The notes beneath the pieces were generated by a model. That model did no database searches, was not told the origin of the DNA, and worked only from the letters and a program-made list of their open reading frames with translations. Position numbers and translations under genes: made by a program. From Agathobaculum sp. Marseille-P7918 (GTDB taxonomy: Bacteria; Bacillota; Clostridia; Oscillospirales; Butyricicoccaceae): 64,000 bases of DNA. Positions 25,147 to 35,339 of the stretch are shown in pieces (within the stretch, counting starts at the first letter, position 1; each line of letters starts with the position of its first letter). The DNA lies in assembly GCF_900625105.1 (NCBI RefSeq), contig NZ_UYYD01000001.1, positions 496,001 through 560,000 of the forward strand, read 5' to 3'.

Positions 25147-25965
25147 TTAGATTTTTTCCACGAGCGCCCAAATCAGCCGCCGGAAGTCGGTTCCGCGCTG
25201 CACGGCGATCTCGTTTACCTCTGCGCCGGACAGCGGCTGCATCAGCACACCCGCCGCCATATTGGTGATCATCGCTATGGCAACCACGGGCAAACCGCAG
25301 TGCGCCGCCGCGATCACTTCAAACACCGTGGACATGCCGACCGCATCCGCCCCCAGCGTGCGGAACGCACGGATCTCCGCCGGCGTCTCGAACTGCGGCC
25401 CGTTCACGCCGCAGTACACGCCGCGGCGCAGCGTCAGGCCGCAGGCGTCCGCAGCCGCCTGCGCCTTATCGCGCAGCGCGGGTGCGTAAGCGAAGGTCAT
25501 ATCCGGAAAACGCGTGCCGAGCTGATCGTCATTCGGACCAGTCAGCGGGCTTTTGCCCGTCAGGTTGATCTGGTCCTCGATCAGCATGAAGTCGCCGACC
25601 GAAAAACCGGTATTGATGCCGCCGGATGCATTGGTCAGGATAAGCGCCCGCACACCCAGCGCGCGCATCACATACACCGGATACGCGATCTCATCCGGCG
25701 CATAGCCTTCGTAGCCGTGCAGGCGCCCTTGCATGCAGGCAACGCGCCGTCCTGCCAGCACACCGCAGACCAAACGTCCCGCATGGTCGGGTGCGGTTGA
25801 AATCCGGAAATGCGGGATCTCCGCATAGGAAATGATGACAGGATCCTGTAACTGCTCCGCCAGCGGCCCCAGTCCTGAGCCGAGCACCAGCCCGACCTCG
25901 GGCAGATACGGCAGCCGCGAGCGCAAATAAGCCGCGGATTCCTCCACCTGCTTTTTGGTAATCAT
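25147..25965 (-). CDS. Purine nucleoside phosphorylase, trimeric type
   Basis: Cleaves inosine/guanosine-type nucleosides with phosphate to base and ribose-1-phosphate. 272 residues. Landmarks: LVLGSGLGPL phosphate site, CMQGRLHGYEGY, LTNASGGINTGF, the substrate block GVYCGVNGPQFETPAEI, and VGMSTVFEVIAAAHCG. Follows the amidohydrolase gene by 15 bases in the same direction; together they can turn methylthioadenosine or adenosine into the inosine form and then to base plus sugar phosphate. Confidence 0.93.
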   Translation of the reverse strand: MITKKQVEESAAYLRSRLPYLPEVGLVLGSGLGPLAEQLQDPVIISYAEIPHFRISTAPDHAGRLVCGVLAGRRVACMQGRLHGYEGYAPDEIAYPVYVMRALGVRALILTNASGGINTGFSVGDFMLIEDQINLTGKSPLTGPNDDQLGTRFPDMTFAYAPALRDKAQAAADACGLTLRRGVYCGVNGPQFETPAEIRAFRTLGADAVGMSTVFEVIAAAHCGLPVVAIAMITNMAAGVLMQPLSGAEVNEIAVQRGTDFRRLIWALVEKI

Positions 25966-25980
25966 GTTGTTTTTCCTCCC

Positions 25981-27267
25981 TTACAGACGGCGGATGATGT
26001 CATCCGTGCAGCGCTGCGTCTCCGCCTTGACGCGCTCGATGTCGATCGTGGTATATGCGCCGTCGCGGTACAGCACCTCGCCATCCACCATGGTCAGGCG
26101 CACATCCGCGCCCTGCGCGGCGTAAACCACGTTGCAGGCCGCATCGGTCATGGGCGTAAACTGCGGCGTGTCCGTATTGATCACGCACAGATCGGCGCGG
26201 CAGCCGACACGCAGCAGACCGCAATCCGTTCTGCCCTGCGACAGCGCGCCCGCGCGCGTTGCCGCGTGCAGCGCCTCAGCCGGTGTAATGAGCGTCGAGT
26301 CGCGGTAATATCCTTTATATACCACGCCGAACAGATAGAGGTCCTGCAAAATGTTCAGATTGTTGTTGGACGCCGCGCCGTCCGTGCCGAGCGCAACGTT
26401 GATGCCCATATCGAGCAGCTTGGGGATATTGGCATAGCCGGACGCGAGCTTGAGATTGCTCGCCGGGCAGCAGGCCACGGTCACACCGTGCGAGCGGAGG
26501 ATCTCGAAATCCTCCCCTTCCAGCCAGACACAGTGCGCCGCCGTCGTCGGCACGTCAAACACGCCGTGCGCCTGCATATACGCCGCGGGCGTCATGCCGT
26601 GGCGCTGCTTGCATTCCTCGTGCTCGGCCTGCGTTTCGGACAGATGGATGTGCATGCGCGCGCCGCTCGCCTTGGCGTGCGCGGCGACCGCCTCGACCAC
26701 CTTGGGCGTCGAAGTGTACTCGCCGTGGATGCACAGATCGCCGATCAGGCGGCCGTCCCCTGCCCCGTTCCACTCGCCCAGCAGACGCAGGTTGTCCTGA
26801 TAGGCCGCGGTCTGTGCATAATCGCTGTCGTCGAACACGGTCAGTCCGCGGCTGAGGTTGCACTTGATTTTGCTTTCCAGAATGGCCTTGGTCATGCCGT
26901 CAAGGAAGAAGTACATATCGGAAAACGACACCGTGCCGCTTGCCAGCATTTCCGCAATGGCAAGTTGGGTCGCGTAATACACCGACTCGTCGCTCAGCTG
27001 ATCCTCAAACGGGAATACGCGCTCGTTCAGCCAGCGCTGCAGCGGCAGATTTTCCGCATAGCCGCGCAGCAGCGTCATCGGCGCATGGCTGTGCACATTA
27101 TAAAAGCCCGGCAGCAGCAGACGATGGCGGCCGTCGTAGCGCTCGCCGTAGTCCTCCTGCGGTTCGGTCTCGCCTATGTACGCAATGCGGCCGTCCTTGA
27201 CGCCGACATACTGTCCGCGCCGGAGCGCAAAGTTTTCATCCAACAAATCGATATGGCAGAATAGCAT
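25981..27267 (-). CDS. Amidohydrolase, MTA/SAH (or adenosine) deaminase type
   Basis: 428 residues of the metal-dependent amidohydrolase superfamily. Metal motifs: LPGFYNVHSHAPMTLLRGY, IHGEYTS, HIHLSETQAEHEEC, TTAAHCVWL and LGTDGAASNNNLN, closely matching 5-methylthioadenosine/S-adenosylhomocysteine deaminases (MtaD). Start at 27267 follows AAAGGAG. Its start lies within the last 32 bases of the truncated sigG frame, so its transcription probably now depends on what reads through sigG; no separate promoter is obvious in the 70 bases before it. The deamination step pairs with the purine nucleoside phosphorylase that follows. Confidence 0.88.
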   Translation of the reverse strand: MLFCHIDLLDENFALRRGQYVGVKDGRIAYIGETEPQEDYGERYDGRHRLLLPGFYNVHSHAPMTLLRGYAENLPLQRWLNERVFPFEDQLSDESVYYATQLAIAEMLASGTVSFSDMYFFLDGMTKAILESKIKCNLSRGLTVFDDSDYAQTAAYQDNLRLLGEWNGAGDGRLIGDLCIHGEYTSTPKVVEAVAAHAKASGARMHIHLSETQAEHEECKQRHGMTPAAYMQAHGVFDVPTTAAHCVWLEGEDFEILRSHGVTVACCPASNLKLASGYANIPKLLDMGINVALGTDGAASNNNLNILQDLYLFGVVYKGYYRDSTLITPAEALHAATRAGALSQGRTDCGLLRVGCRADLCVINTDTPQFTPMTDAACNVVYAAQGADVRLTMVDGEVLYRDGAYTTIDIERVKAETQRCTDDIIRRL

Positions 27268-27640
27268 TGGTTTCTCCTTTGTCTTTCTCAACGGGGTTTT
27301 GTACAGTCTCTTTGTTTCTGTGAGGTGAGGAGGGATTTCCCCAAATACCGTTCATCGGCACGGCATAGGTGGAAAAACGCACGCCGAGCTCGGTGTTGAA
27401 ATGGTCGATGGATTTCATCAGCCCGATGCAGCCCACCTGAAACAGGTCATCCGGCGACTCGCCGCGCCCCTGAAACCGCTGGATTACCGACAGCACCAGC
27501 CGCAGGTTGCCGCGGATCAGTTCGTCCCGCGCCTGCTTGTCGCCCTTGCCCGCGCGCACCAGCAATTCATCCGTCTTTGCCGCCGACAGGGTCGGCAGCC
27601 CCGATGTATTCACCCCGCAAATCTCTACTTTGGTTTGCAT
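27236..27640 (-). pseudogene. sigG: Truncated forespore sigma factor sigma-G (N-terminal third only)
   Basis: Residues 1-96 are textbook sigma-G: MQTKVEICGVNTSGLPTLSA, then GKGDKQARDELIRGNLRLVL, DDLFQVGCIGLMKSIDHFNT and RFSTYAVPM. Right after that Met the similarity stops: NGIWGNPSSPHRNKETVQ and a stop follow, giving 134 residues against about 257 in intact proteins. Region 2.4 (-10 recognition) and all of regions 3 and 4 (-35 recognition) are missing, so this product cannot be a working sigma factor. In the +1 frame a short GEI occurs where IIGEIRRYLRD is expected, but nothing beyond it matches. The gene keeps a sigma-F-type promoter. Its place after spoIIGA-sigE is the normal one. Confidence 0.85.
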
Positions 27641-27683
27641 GGAAAAGTCCCTCCCGTCCTGCGCACCCGATGTGCGTCTATCA

Positions 27684-27712
27684 GGATTTTCCCCTGTGGG
27701 CGGGCGGAATAT
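27684..27712 (-). promoter_or_regulatory. Sigma-F/sigma-G-type promoter of sigG
   Basis: Minus strand: GTATA (27712-27708), 15-base spacer, GGGGAAAAT (27692-27684), an excellent fit to the forespore consensus (GYATA, N15, GGNNANAHT). Intact although the gene it serves is truncated. Confidence 0.75.
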
Positions 27713-27783
27713 ACCGACGAAATATTTTGCCGAGCGCCATGCTTCGACACACTTTTTCCCGTTTATGTGCTTTATGGCGTGCC

Positions 27784-28275
27784 TTACAGCAAATGATAAT
27801 GTGGGATGATATCCTCAAACGAGCCATCCTTCATGCGGAAACCGCCGGGGATGACGCCCAGCTGCTCAAAGCCCAGTTTTTTGTACAGCCGCAGCGCGGG
27901 CACATTGGTCCTGACCACAGCGTTGAACTGCAAAATGCCAAACCCCAGTTCCTTGGCTTTGTCCATGCAGTGCAGCACGAGTTTTTCCCCGATATGCTGT
28001 CCGCGCAGGCTGCCTTTGACCGCATAGCTGGCGTTGCAGATATGGCCGCAGCGGCCGACGTTGTTCGGATGCAGGATGTACAGGCCGACGATCTCGCCGT
28101 TTTGTGCATCATACGCGATGCCCGTAAACGACTGCGACGCGAAAAACGCATGGCCGCTCTGCGCATCGAGCAATTCGGTCTGCGGGAAGGCCACGCCGTC
28201 CTCCACAACCTCGTTCCACACCGCAGCGGCCTGCTGCGCGTCGCTCTGTTCGTATTCTCTGATTTCCACCTGCAT
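27784..28275 (-). CDS. GNAT-family N-acetyltransferase
   Basis: 163 residues. Acetyl-CoA binding block near residue 85-95 reads VKGSLRGQHIGEKL (the R-x-x-G-x-G/A-type loop), followed by FNAVVRTNVPALRLYKKLGF, the usual GNAT motif B. Resembles L-amino-acid or phosphinothricin acetyltransferase-type members (YEQSDAQQAAAVWNE start). The substrate is unknown. It sits between sigE and sigG, which are normally adjacent in Clostridia, so it was probably inserted there. Start at 28275 follows GGGGAG. Confidence 0.85.
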   Translation of the reverse strand: MQVEIREYEQSDAQQAAAVWNEVVEDGVAFPQTELLDAQSGHAFFASQSFTGIAYDAQNGEIVGLYILHPNNVGRCGHICNASYAVKGSLRGQHIGEKLVLHCMDKAKELGFGILQFNAVVRTNVPALRLYKKLGFEQLGVIPGGFRMKDGSFEDIIPHYHLL

Positions 28276-28347
28276 GACACACACGCTCCCCGTCATTTTT
28301 TGCGGTTTTATTGTACCGCATTTTATCCCGCCATGCAAGCGCGCCGC

Positions 28348-29049
28348 CTATGCAAAGTTTTTCAGGATGTCCTTGCGCATGCGCGCAATGATCCGCTTTT
28401 CCAGCCGCGAAATGTAGCTCTGCGAAATCCCCAGCAGCTCCGCGACCTCCTTTTGCGTCATACATTCGGGCAGCCCCAGCCCAAAGCGCAGCGAGATAAT
28501 CTGCTTTTCCCGCGCAGGCAGGCGATCGAGCGCGTGATGCACCAGCATACGGTCAACATCGTCCTCGATCGGGCGCATGACGCTGTCCGGCTCGGTGCCG
28601 AGGATGTCGCTGAGCAGCAGCTCGTTCCCGTCCCAGTCGGACGACAGCGGCTCGTCGAACGAGACTTCGGTGCGCCGCCCCGACAGCTTGCGCAGGTGCA
28701 TCAGGATCTCGTTTTCGATGCAGCGCGAAGCGTAGGTCGCGAGCTTGACATTTTTGTCGCTGCGGTAGGTGCCGACCGCCTTGATCAGCCCGATCGTGCC
28801 GATCGAGATCAGATCCTCCGTGCTGACCGCCGCGGATTCAAATTTGCGCGCGAGGAACACCACCAAACGCAGGTTGTGCTCGATCAGCTTGTTGCGCGCC
28901 TGCGCATCCCCCGCCTGACAGGCCTCGACCGCCGCCTGCTCCTCCTCGGGCGAGAGCGGCGGCGGCAGCACTTCGCTGCCGCCGATGTAGTAAACCGTCC
29001 GCCGGTTCCACCAACGTAAAAACGCCTGCAACATCCGTTTGAGTATCAT
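28348..29049 (-). CDS. sigE: Mother-cell sporulation sigma factor sigma-E (pro-sigma-E)
   Basis: 233 residues. Pro-sequence of about 20 residues ([19 protein letters not shown]) then the conserved processing and mature start [18 protein letters not shown]. Region 2: [43 protein letters not shown]; region 4: [17 protein letters not shown] and the helix-turn-helix [20 protein letters not shown]. The ATG at 29049 follows AAAGGAAG. The pro-sequence is around seven residues shorter than in B. subtilis. Its gene follows spoIIGA, whose product cleaves it. Confidence 0.96.
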   Translation of the reverse strand: MILKRMLQAFLRWWNRRTVYYIGGSEVLPPPLSPEEEQAAVEACQAGDAQARNKLIEHNLRLVVFLARKFESAAVSTEDLISIGTIGLIKAVGTYRSDKNVKLATYASRCIENEILMHLRKLSGRRTEVSFDEPLSSDWDGNELLLSDILGTEPDSVMRPIEDDVDRMLVHHALDRLPAREKQIISLRFGLGLPECMTQKEVAELLGISQSYISRLEKRIIARMRKDILKNFA

Positions 29050-29063
29050 ATGTATTCTTCCTT

Positions 29064-29903
29064 TCATACCCCGATCAGTCCGTCATACGCGCCCTGTCCG
29101 ATGCTGTCCGGCCCAATGGCGCACACACAGTCGAGCACGGTGCCGTCCGCGCGGCGCACGCTGTCTGGCCGAAAATACAGCAGCAGCCCGCTCTCCACGC
29201 CGACCGCGCGATACGGCAGCAGGCCGAACCGGCTTGCCGTTTCCGGCGGCAGCGCGGCAAGGCAGGCGGCAGCATCCTTCGTCCCGGCCCAGGCCTGCCG
29301 GATCTGCGCACCCAGCAAACTGTCCGCCGCCGTCCGCCCCAGCACCAGCGCCGGACGGCCGGACGCCGGTTCGGTCAGGCTGTTTCCCGTATCGTGCAGC
29401 AGGCGCACCTCGCGCTCGCGGCCGTCAAAGCGGATGATCAGCCGCTCCACCTCGCGGCGCAGCGGGCCGTGCAGCGCGTCGCCGCGCAGCAGCACGCCGC
29501 TGAGCGCATATCCGGCCGCGGCGGCCAGCAGCAGCACGCGGAACGGCACGGAAACATAATACCCCGCACCAAACAGCAGTTTTCGCCCGGTTGCCACGCC
29601 CAGTGCAGCGGCGAGTCCGGCAAAGGACGCCGCCACCACGAAATACAGCGCGCACACCCGCCCGAAGGCGGGCTTTCCGCCGAATGCCGCGGCGCACAGG
29701 CCGACGCCCGCGAGCAGCCGTACCGGCAGCGCCGACAAAGCCGGCAGCACCGCGGCCAGCACCGCATACCCGCCGCCCAGCGCGGACGCGGCCAGCCACC
29801 GGATGCGGCCGGCGCGCACGCCGCCCAAGGCCGCCGCCGCGAGCAGCGTCACGCCATCCATCAGCGCGTTGACCGCGAACAGCACATCCAGATAAACAAC
29901 CAT
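29064..29903 (-). CDS. spoIIGA: Sigma-E processing aspartic peptidase SpoIIGA
   Basis: Cleaves the pro-sequence from sigma-E in the septal membrane after a forespore signal (SpoIIR). 279 residues: five N-terminal membrane helices ([20 protein letters not shown] onward), then a soluble retropepsin-like domain with the catalytic Asp in [12 protein letters not shown]. Composition is unusually Ala/Gly/Arg-rich, giving strong ORFs on other frames, but the family blocks are clear. CGGAGGTG precedes the ATG. First gene of the spoIIGA-sigE pair. Confidence 0.94.
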   Translation of the reverse strand: MVVYLDVLFAVNALMDGVTLLAAAALGGVRAGRIRWLAASALGGGYAVLAAVLPALSALPVRLLAGVGLCAAAFGGKPAFGRVCALYFVVAASFAGLAAALGVATGRKLLFGAGYYVSVPFRVLLLAAAAGYALSGVLLRGDALHGPLRREVERLIIRFDGREREVRLLHDTGNSLTEPASGRPALVLGRTAADSLLGAQIRQAWAGTKDAAACLAALPPETASRFGLLPYRAVGVESGLLLYFRPDSVRRADGTVLDCVCAIGPDSIGQGAYDGLIGV

Positions 29904-29951
29904 AGCTCACCTCCGCCGACCTTCATCTTATCACAGTGCGCGCACATTATT

Positions 29952-29958
29952 TGCCGAA
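29952..29958 (+). promoter_or_regulatory. Possible Spo0A box upstream of spoIIGA
   Basis: TGCCGAA matches the 0A-box core TGNCGAA, about 50 bases before the spoIIGA ATG; spoIIGA is activated by Spo0A in Bacillus. A seven-base match is weak evidence alone. Confidence 0.3.
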
Positions 29959-29972
29959 CGCGGGACGGGAGC

Positions 29973-30014
29973 AAAAAAGCCGCACACCGGTTTTGTCCGA
30001 TGTGCGGCTTTTGA
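29973..30014 (-). terminator. Terminator of the ACT-UPF0210 operon
   Basis: Stem of AGCCGCACA against TGTGCGGCT around a loop, with an A6 run on one side giving U run on the minus-strand transcript. Confidence 0.8.
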
Positions 30015-30024
30015 TTCGCCTTGT

Positions 30025-31389
30025 TCAGTTTTTCAGGCTCTGGATGGGAGCCGGGATGCGGCCGCCGCGATGGATGAACTTCGCGGGAGAGCCGGTCGCG
30101 ATCGGCATGATGGGCGCCGCGCCCAGCAGGCCGCCGAATTCGACCATATCGCCCACCGTTTTGCCGATGGCGGGAATGACGCGCACCGCCGTCGTCTTGG
30201 AGTTGACCACACCGATGGCGATCTCGTCTGCGATCAGGCCAGAAATAACCTCAGCGGTGGTGTCTCCCGGGACAGCAACCATGTCGATGCCGACCGAGCA
30301 GACTGCGGTCATCGCTTCGAGCTTTTCGAGCGTCAGCGCGCCCGAAGCCGCCGCCGCGATCATGCCCTCGTCCTCAGACACCGGGATGAACGCGCCCGAC
30401 AGGCCGCCGACCGACGAGGACGCCATGACGCCGCCCTTCTTGACCGCGTCGTTGAGCATGGCGAGGATCGCGGTCGTGCCGCAGCCGCCGCAGACCTCCA
30501 GACCGACTTCCTCTAGGATACGCGCGACCGAGTCGCCGATCGCCGGGGTCGGCGCAAGCGACAGGTCCACGATGCCGAACGGCACGCCCAGACGCTCGCT
30601 CGCGATCGCGCCGACCAGCTGGCCCATGCGCGTAATCTTGAACGCGGTCTTTTTGATGACCTCAGCCACTTCGTTGATCGAGCAGTCGCCCGCGCGGCGG
30701 ATGGCCGACTGGACTACGCCCGGGCCGGAAACGCCGACGTTGATGACGGTCTCCGGCTCGCCGATGCCGTGGAACGCGCCCGCCATGAACGGGTTGTCGT
30801 CCACCGCGTTGGCAAACACCACAAGCTTGGAGCAGCCCATCGAGTCGTTGTCCTTGGTCAGCTCGGCCGTCTGCTTGATGATGCGGCCCATCAGGCCGAT
30901 GGCGTCCAGGTTGACGCCCGCCTTGGTGGACGCAACATTGACCGACGAGCAGACCAGCTCGGTCTCGGCCAGCGCTTCGGGGATGGAGTTAATCAGGATT
31001 TCGTCGCCCTTGGCAAAGCCCTTCTGCACGAGGGCGGAAAAACCGCCGACGAAGTTGACGCCGGTCGCGGTCGCCGCGCGGTCGAGCGCCTTGGCCAGCG
31101 GCACATAGCTGTTCGCCGTTGTTACCGCGCCAATCATCGCGATCGGCGTGACCGAAATGCGCTTGTTGATGATCGGGATGCCCAGCTCACGCTCGATCTG
31201 TTCGCCGGTCGCAACCAGCTTTTCCGCGCGGCGGGTCACCTTGTCGTAAATCTTGTCCGCCAGCACGTTGATATCGTCGCTGGCCAGATCACGCAGCGAA
31301 ATGCCCATCGTGATCGTACGGATATCGAGGTGTTCCTCCTCGATCATCTTGATGGTTTCCAGAATGTCCTTGGTATTGATCATTGACAT
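30025..31389 (-). CDS. UPF0210/DUF711 family protein
   Basis: 454 residues, the usual family length. Related by fold to the radical/pyruvate formate-lyase-like DUF711 family; no reaction is established. Landmarks: [15 protein letters not shown], the Gly-rich [56 protein letters not shown] and [13 protein letters not shown]. The ATG at 31389 has GAGGTG six bases upstream, preferred to the in-frame GTG at 31398 that overlaps this site. Always paired with an ACT-domain gene, as here. Confidence 0.92.
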   Translation of the reverse strand: MSMINTKDILETIKMIEEEHLDIRTITMGISLRDLASDDINVLADKIYDKVTRRAEKLVATGEQIERELGIPIINKRISVTPIAMIGAVTTANSYVPLAKALDRAATATGVNFVGGFSALVQKGFAKGDEILINSIPEALAETELVCSSVNVASTKAGVNLDAIGLMGRIIKQTAELTKDNDSMGCSKLVVFANAVDDNPFMAGAFHGIGEPETVINVGVSGPGVVQSAIRRAGDCSINEVAEVIKKTAFKITRMGQLVGAIASERLGVPFGIVDLSLAPTPAIGDSVARILEEVGLEVCGGCGTTAILAMLNDAVKKGGVMASSSVGGLSGAFIPVSEDEGMIAAAASGALTLEKLEAMTAVCSVGIDMVAVPGDTTAEVISGLIADEIAIGVVNSKTTAVRVIPAIGKTVGDMVEFGGLLGAAPIMPIATGSPAKFIHRGGRIPAPIQSLKN

Positions 31390-31399
31390 GGATGGCACC

Positions 31400-31669
31400 T
31401 CAAATCTTGTGCATCGCGTCGAAGATATCCTCGTGCATGGTGTGGATCTTCATGCCGAGTGCTTCGCCGTCCTGATCGAGCAGATCGGCAAGCTTGGTAA
31501 AGTCCACCGTGCACTTGTCGATGTTGACCAGCATGACCATGGCGAACATATCCTCCATGACGTTCTGGGAGATGTCAACGATGTTGACCTCGTGCTGATA
31601 GAGCGTGTCCGAGATCTTGGCGATGATGCCGGTGCGGTCCTTGCCGACCACCGTGATGACTGCGCGCAT
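31400..31669 (-). CDS. ACT-domain protein (UPF0237)
   Basis: 89 residues forming one ACT domain: [20 protein letters not shown] then [17 protein letters not shown] stand-alone ligand-binding module found next to UPF0210 genes throughout Firmicutes; its ligand is not known. Ten bases separate it from the UPF0210 start. Confidence 0.93.
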   Translation of the reverse strand: MRAVITVVGKDRTGIIAKISDTLYQHEVNIVDISQNVMEDMFAMVMLVNIDKCTVDFTKLADLLDQDGEALGMKIHTMHEDIFDAMHKI

Positions 31670-31720
31670 ACTTTTTCCTCCAGTTTATATGTTTATTTTT
31701 ATCGAACACAAAATAAGTTT

Positions 31721-32889
31721 TTACAGAAACATCGGCGCCGCAGACGCATCCGCCTGCTCCTGCCCTGCTTCCACGATGGTATTGATGATGCTGTTGGACA
31801 CCAGAAAGCCCTTTTCGGTCAGATACCAGCGAGTTCCCTGATGCGCGACCAGCCCGTTGCCCATCAGGCTGCGGAACGCCTCCTCATAAGGCGTCGAGTC
31901 GATGTTATAGCGCTTTTCGAGTTCGAGGAAATCCACGCCCTCCGCCGTGCGCAGGCGCACCATCAGGTATTCGCCCTGCCGCTGGAAGGTCGGCACCTCG
32001 TCCTCATCCCGCACGATATCCTCGCCGTTTATGTACGCCTTGATATCCCGTGCAAACTCAAACCGGCGGCCGTTCATAAAGGAATGTGCGCCCGGTCCGA
32101 GGCCGAGATACTCGGACAGATCCCAATATTTATAATTGTGCCGCGAGCGGAAGCCGGGCTTGGCAAAATTCGAGATCTCGTAATGCTCAAAGCCGTTTTT
32201 GCGCAGCAACTCGCACATGGCGAGATAGGTATCCGCCTGCGCGTCGTCGTCCGGCAGAACGGGGTTTTCGCGCCCCATCGGGGTCGCAGGCTCAAGCTTG
32301 AGCCCGTAGCACGACAGGTGTTTGGGGCCAAGCGCCAGACACTGCTCGACCGAGTCGAGGAATTTCTCCTGCGTCTGGCCGGGCAGGCCGTACATCAGGT
32401 CAAGGCTGATGTTGTCAAACCCCTTTTCGCGCGCCAAATCAACCGCATCTTTCGCCTGCTGGAACGTATGGATACGCCCGATGCGTTTCAGTTCGTCCTC
32501 CTGCGCGGACTGCACGCCGAAGGACAGACGGTTGACGCCGTGCTTTTTCATCGCGTCGAGCACCTTTTTATCCGTGCTCTCCGGGTTGCACTCGACCGTA
32601 ATCTCCGCGTCGTCCGCGAGCGGGAACTTGTTCCGCACCTCCTGCAAAATGCGGCCGAGGTACTTCGGCCCCAGACAGGTCGGCGTGCCGCCGCCGATGT
32701 ACACGGTGTCCACCGTGTAGCCGCTGCACGTCCTCCCGTATTCGCGGATATGCGTCAGCAGCGCCGAAACATAGCTTTTCATCAAATCCGCGTCGGTCAC
32801 CGAATAAAAGTCGCAATAGGCGCACTTTTTGACGCAAAACGGAATGTGCAGGTACAGCCCAAGCGGCCGGTTATTATAACTGAACTTAC

Positions 32890-32893
<4 letters not shown>
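31721..32893 (-). CDS. hemW: Radical SAM heme chaperone HemW
   Basis: 390 residues. The iron-sulfur cluster ligands are Cys20, Cys24 and Cys27 (CVKKCAYC), followed by VYIGGGTPT and the HemN-like blocks [33 protein letters not shown] and [10 protein letters not shown]. The HemN-specific extra N-terminal residues are absent, so this is HemW (formerly called oxygen-independent coproporphyrinogen oxidase-like). Its ATG overlaps the lepA stop by four bases, the common lepA-hemW operon. Confidence 0.95.
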
Positions 32894-34701
<1,808 letters not shown>

Positions 34702-34971
34702 CCTGAAAGCTCCTTATCTGTTCCAGAATAGCAATATGGAAATATTATAACACGTTCCCGCCACTCTCACAAGCGTTCTTTTCCGTTTTGCCGCCCGTCC
34801 CGGCCCGCTTCTGCTTTTTTGCACAAATTTAATGTGGTTTTGGGGCGGATTTGATGTTGCCGCGCTATCATAAAAACTGTAATCAAGCTATACTCTTTCT
34901 CTTTTCTTTTATACTCTTCCCAAAAGCGGAGGCGGCCCAAGGCCGCCTCCCCATATTTTTTCACAAAAGGC
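34702..34971. other. Intergenic region between lepA and the rib promoter
   Basis: No convincing gene. It holds the lepA leader and, at 34928-34951, a ten-base stem (GGAGGCGGCC / GGCCGCCTCC, loop CAA) followed by a T-rich stretch, which looks like a plus-strand terminator although no plus-strand gene precedes it; it may insulate the rib promoter or mark a lost gene. Confidence 0.5.
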
Positions 34972-35000
34972 TTGCATTCTTTGGAGGGCGGGTATATACT
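34972..35000 (+). promoter_or_regulatory. Promoter of the rib operon
   Basis: TTGCAT, 17-base spacer, TATACT, about 50 bases before the FMN riboswitch. Confidence 0.75.
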
Positions 35001-35047
35001 GTGTTCAGCAAAGCACATAGCTGCTGTGCTAAAAACCGAATATCAGG

Positions 35048-35172
35048 ATTCTTCAGGGCAGGGTGCAATTCCCTACCGGCGGTACAGCCCGCGAGCGGAT
35101 GCCTTTCCAAAAGGCGGATGCATGATTCGGTGAAACTCCGAAGCCGACAGTATAGTCTGGATGAAAGAAGAA
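35048..35172 (+). ncRNA. FMN riboswitch (RFN element)
   Basis: Contains the conserved blocks AGGGCAGGGTGCAATTCCCT, ACCGGCGGT, GAAACTCCGAAGCCGACAGT and AGTCTGGATGAAAGAAGAA in order, with the six-helix RFN architecture. The leader continues into a terminator hairpin at 35262-35296, so FMN binding should stop transcription before ribD. Confidence 0.97.
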
Positions 35173-35261
35173 TGTGCGGAAAAACGGATTTTGTTCCGTT
35201 TCCGTCTGTTTGCTGTTCTGAAACGCGTTTTGTGTTTCAGATTTTTTATTTTTATGACGTT

Positions 35262-35296
35262 TCGCCCCGAAGCATCTGCTTTCGGGGCGATTTTTT
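35262..35296 (+). terminator. Riboswitch-controlled terminator
   Basis: Stem TCGCCCCGAA / TTCGGGGCGA followed by six T, between the riboswitch aptamer and ribD. Confidence 0.88.
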
Positions 35297-35339
35297 CATT
35301 TCACAGCCTTGTCAAGGCTCTTAACACGAGGTGATCCGG

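Noticed and set aside
25981-27235. Skin-like mobile element interrupting sigG
   Set aside because: The adjoining genes are housekeeping (amidohydrolase, PNP, tRNA-Pro); no recombinase, phage gene or second sigG half is in the window. Kept only as a hypothesis for genome-wide search.
34767-35018. 83-residue minus-strand ORF upstream of lepA
   Set aside because: Covers a terminator hairpin and the rib promoter, has no ribosome site, and its composition is not protein-like.
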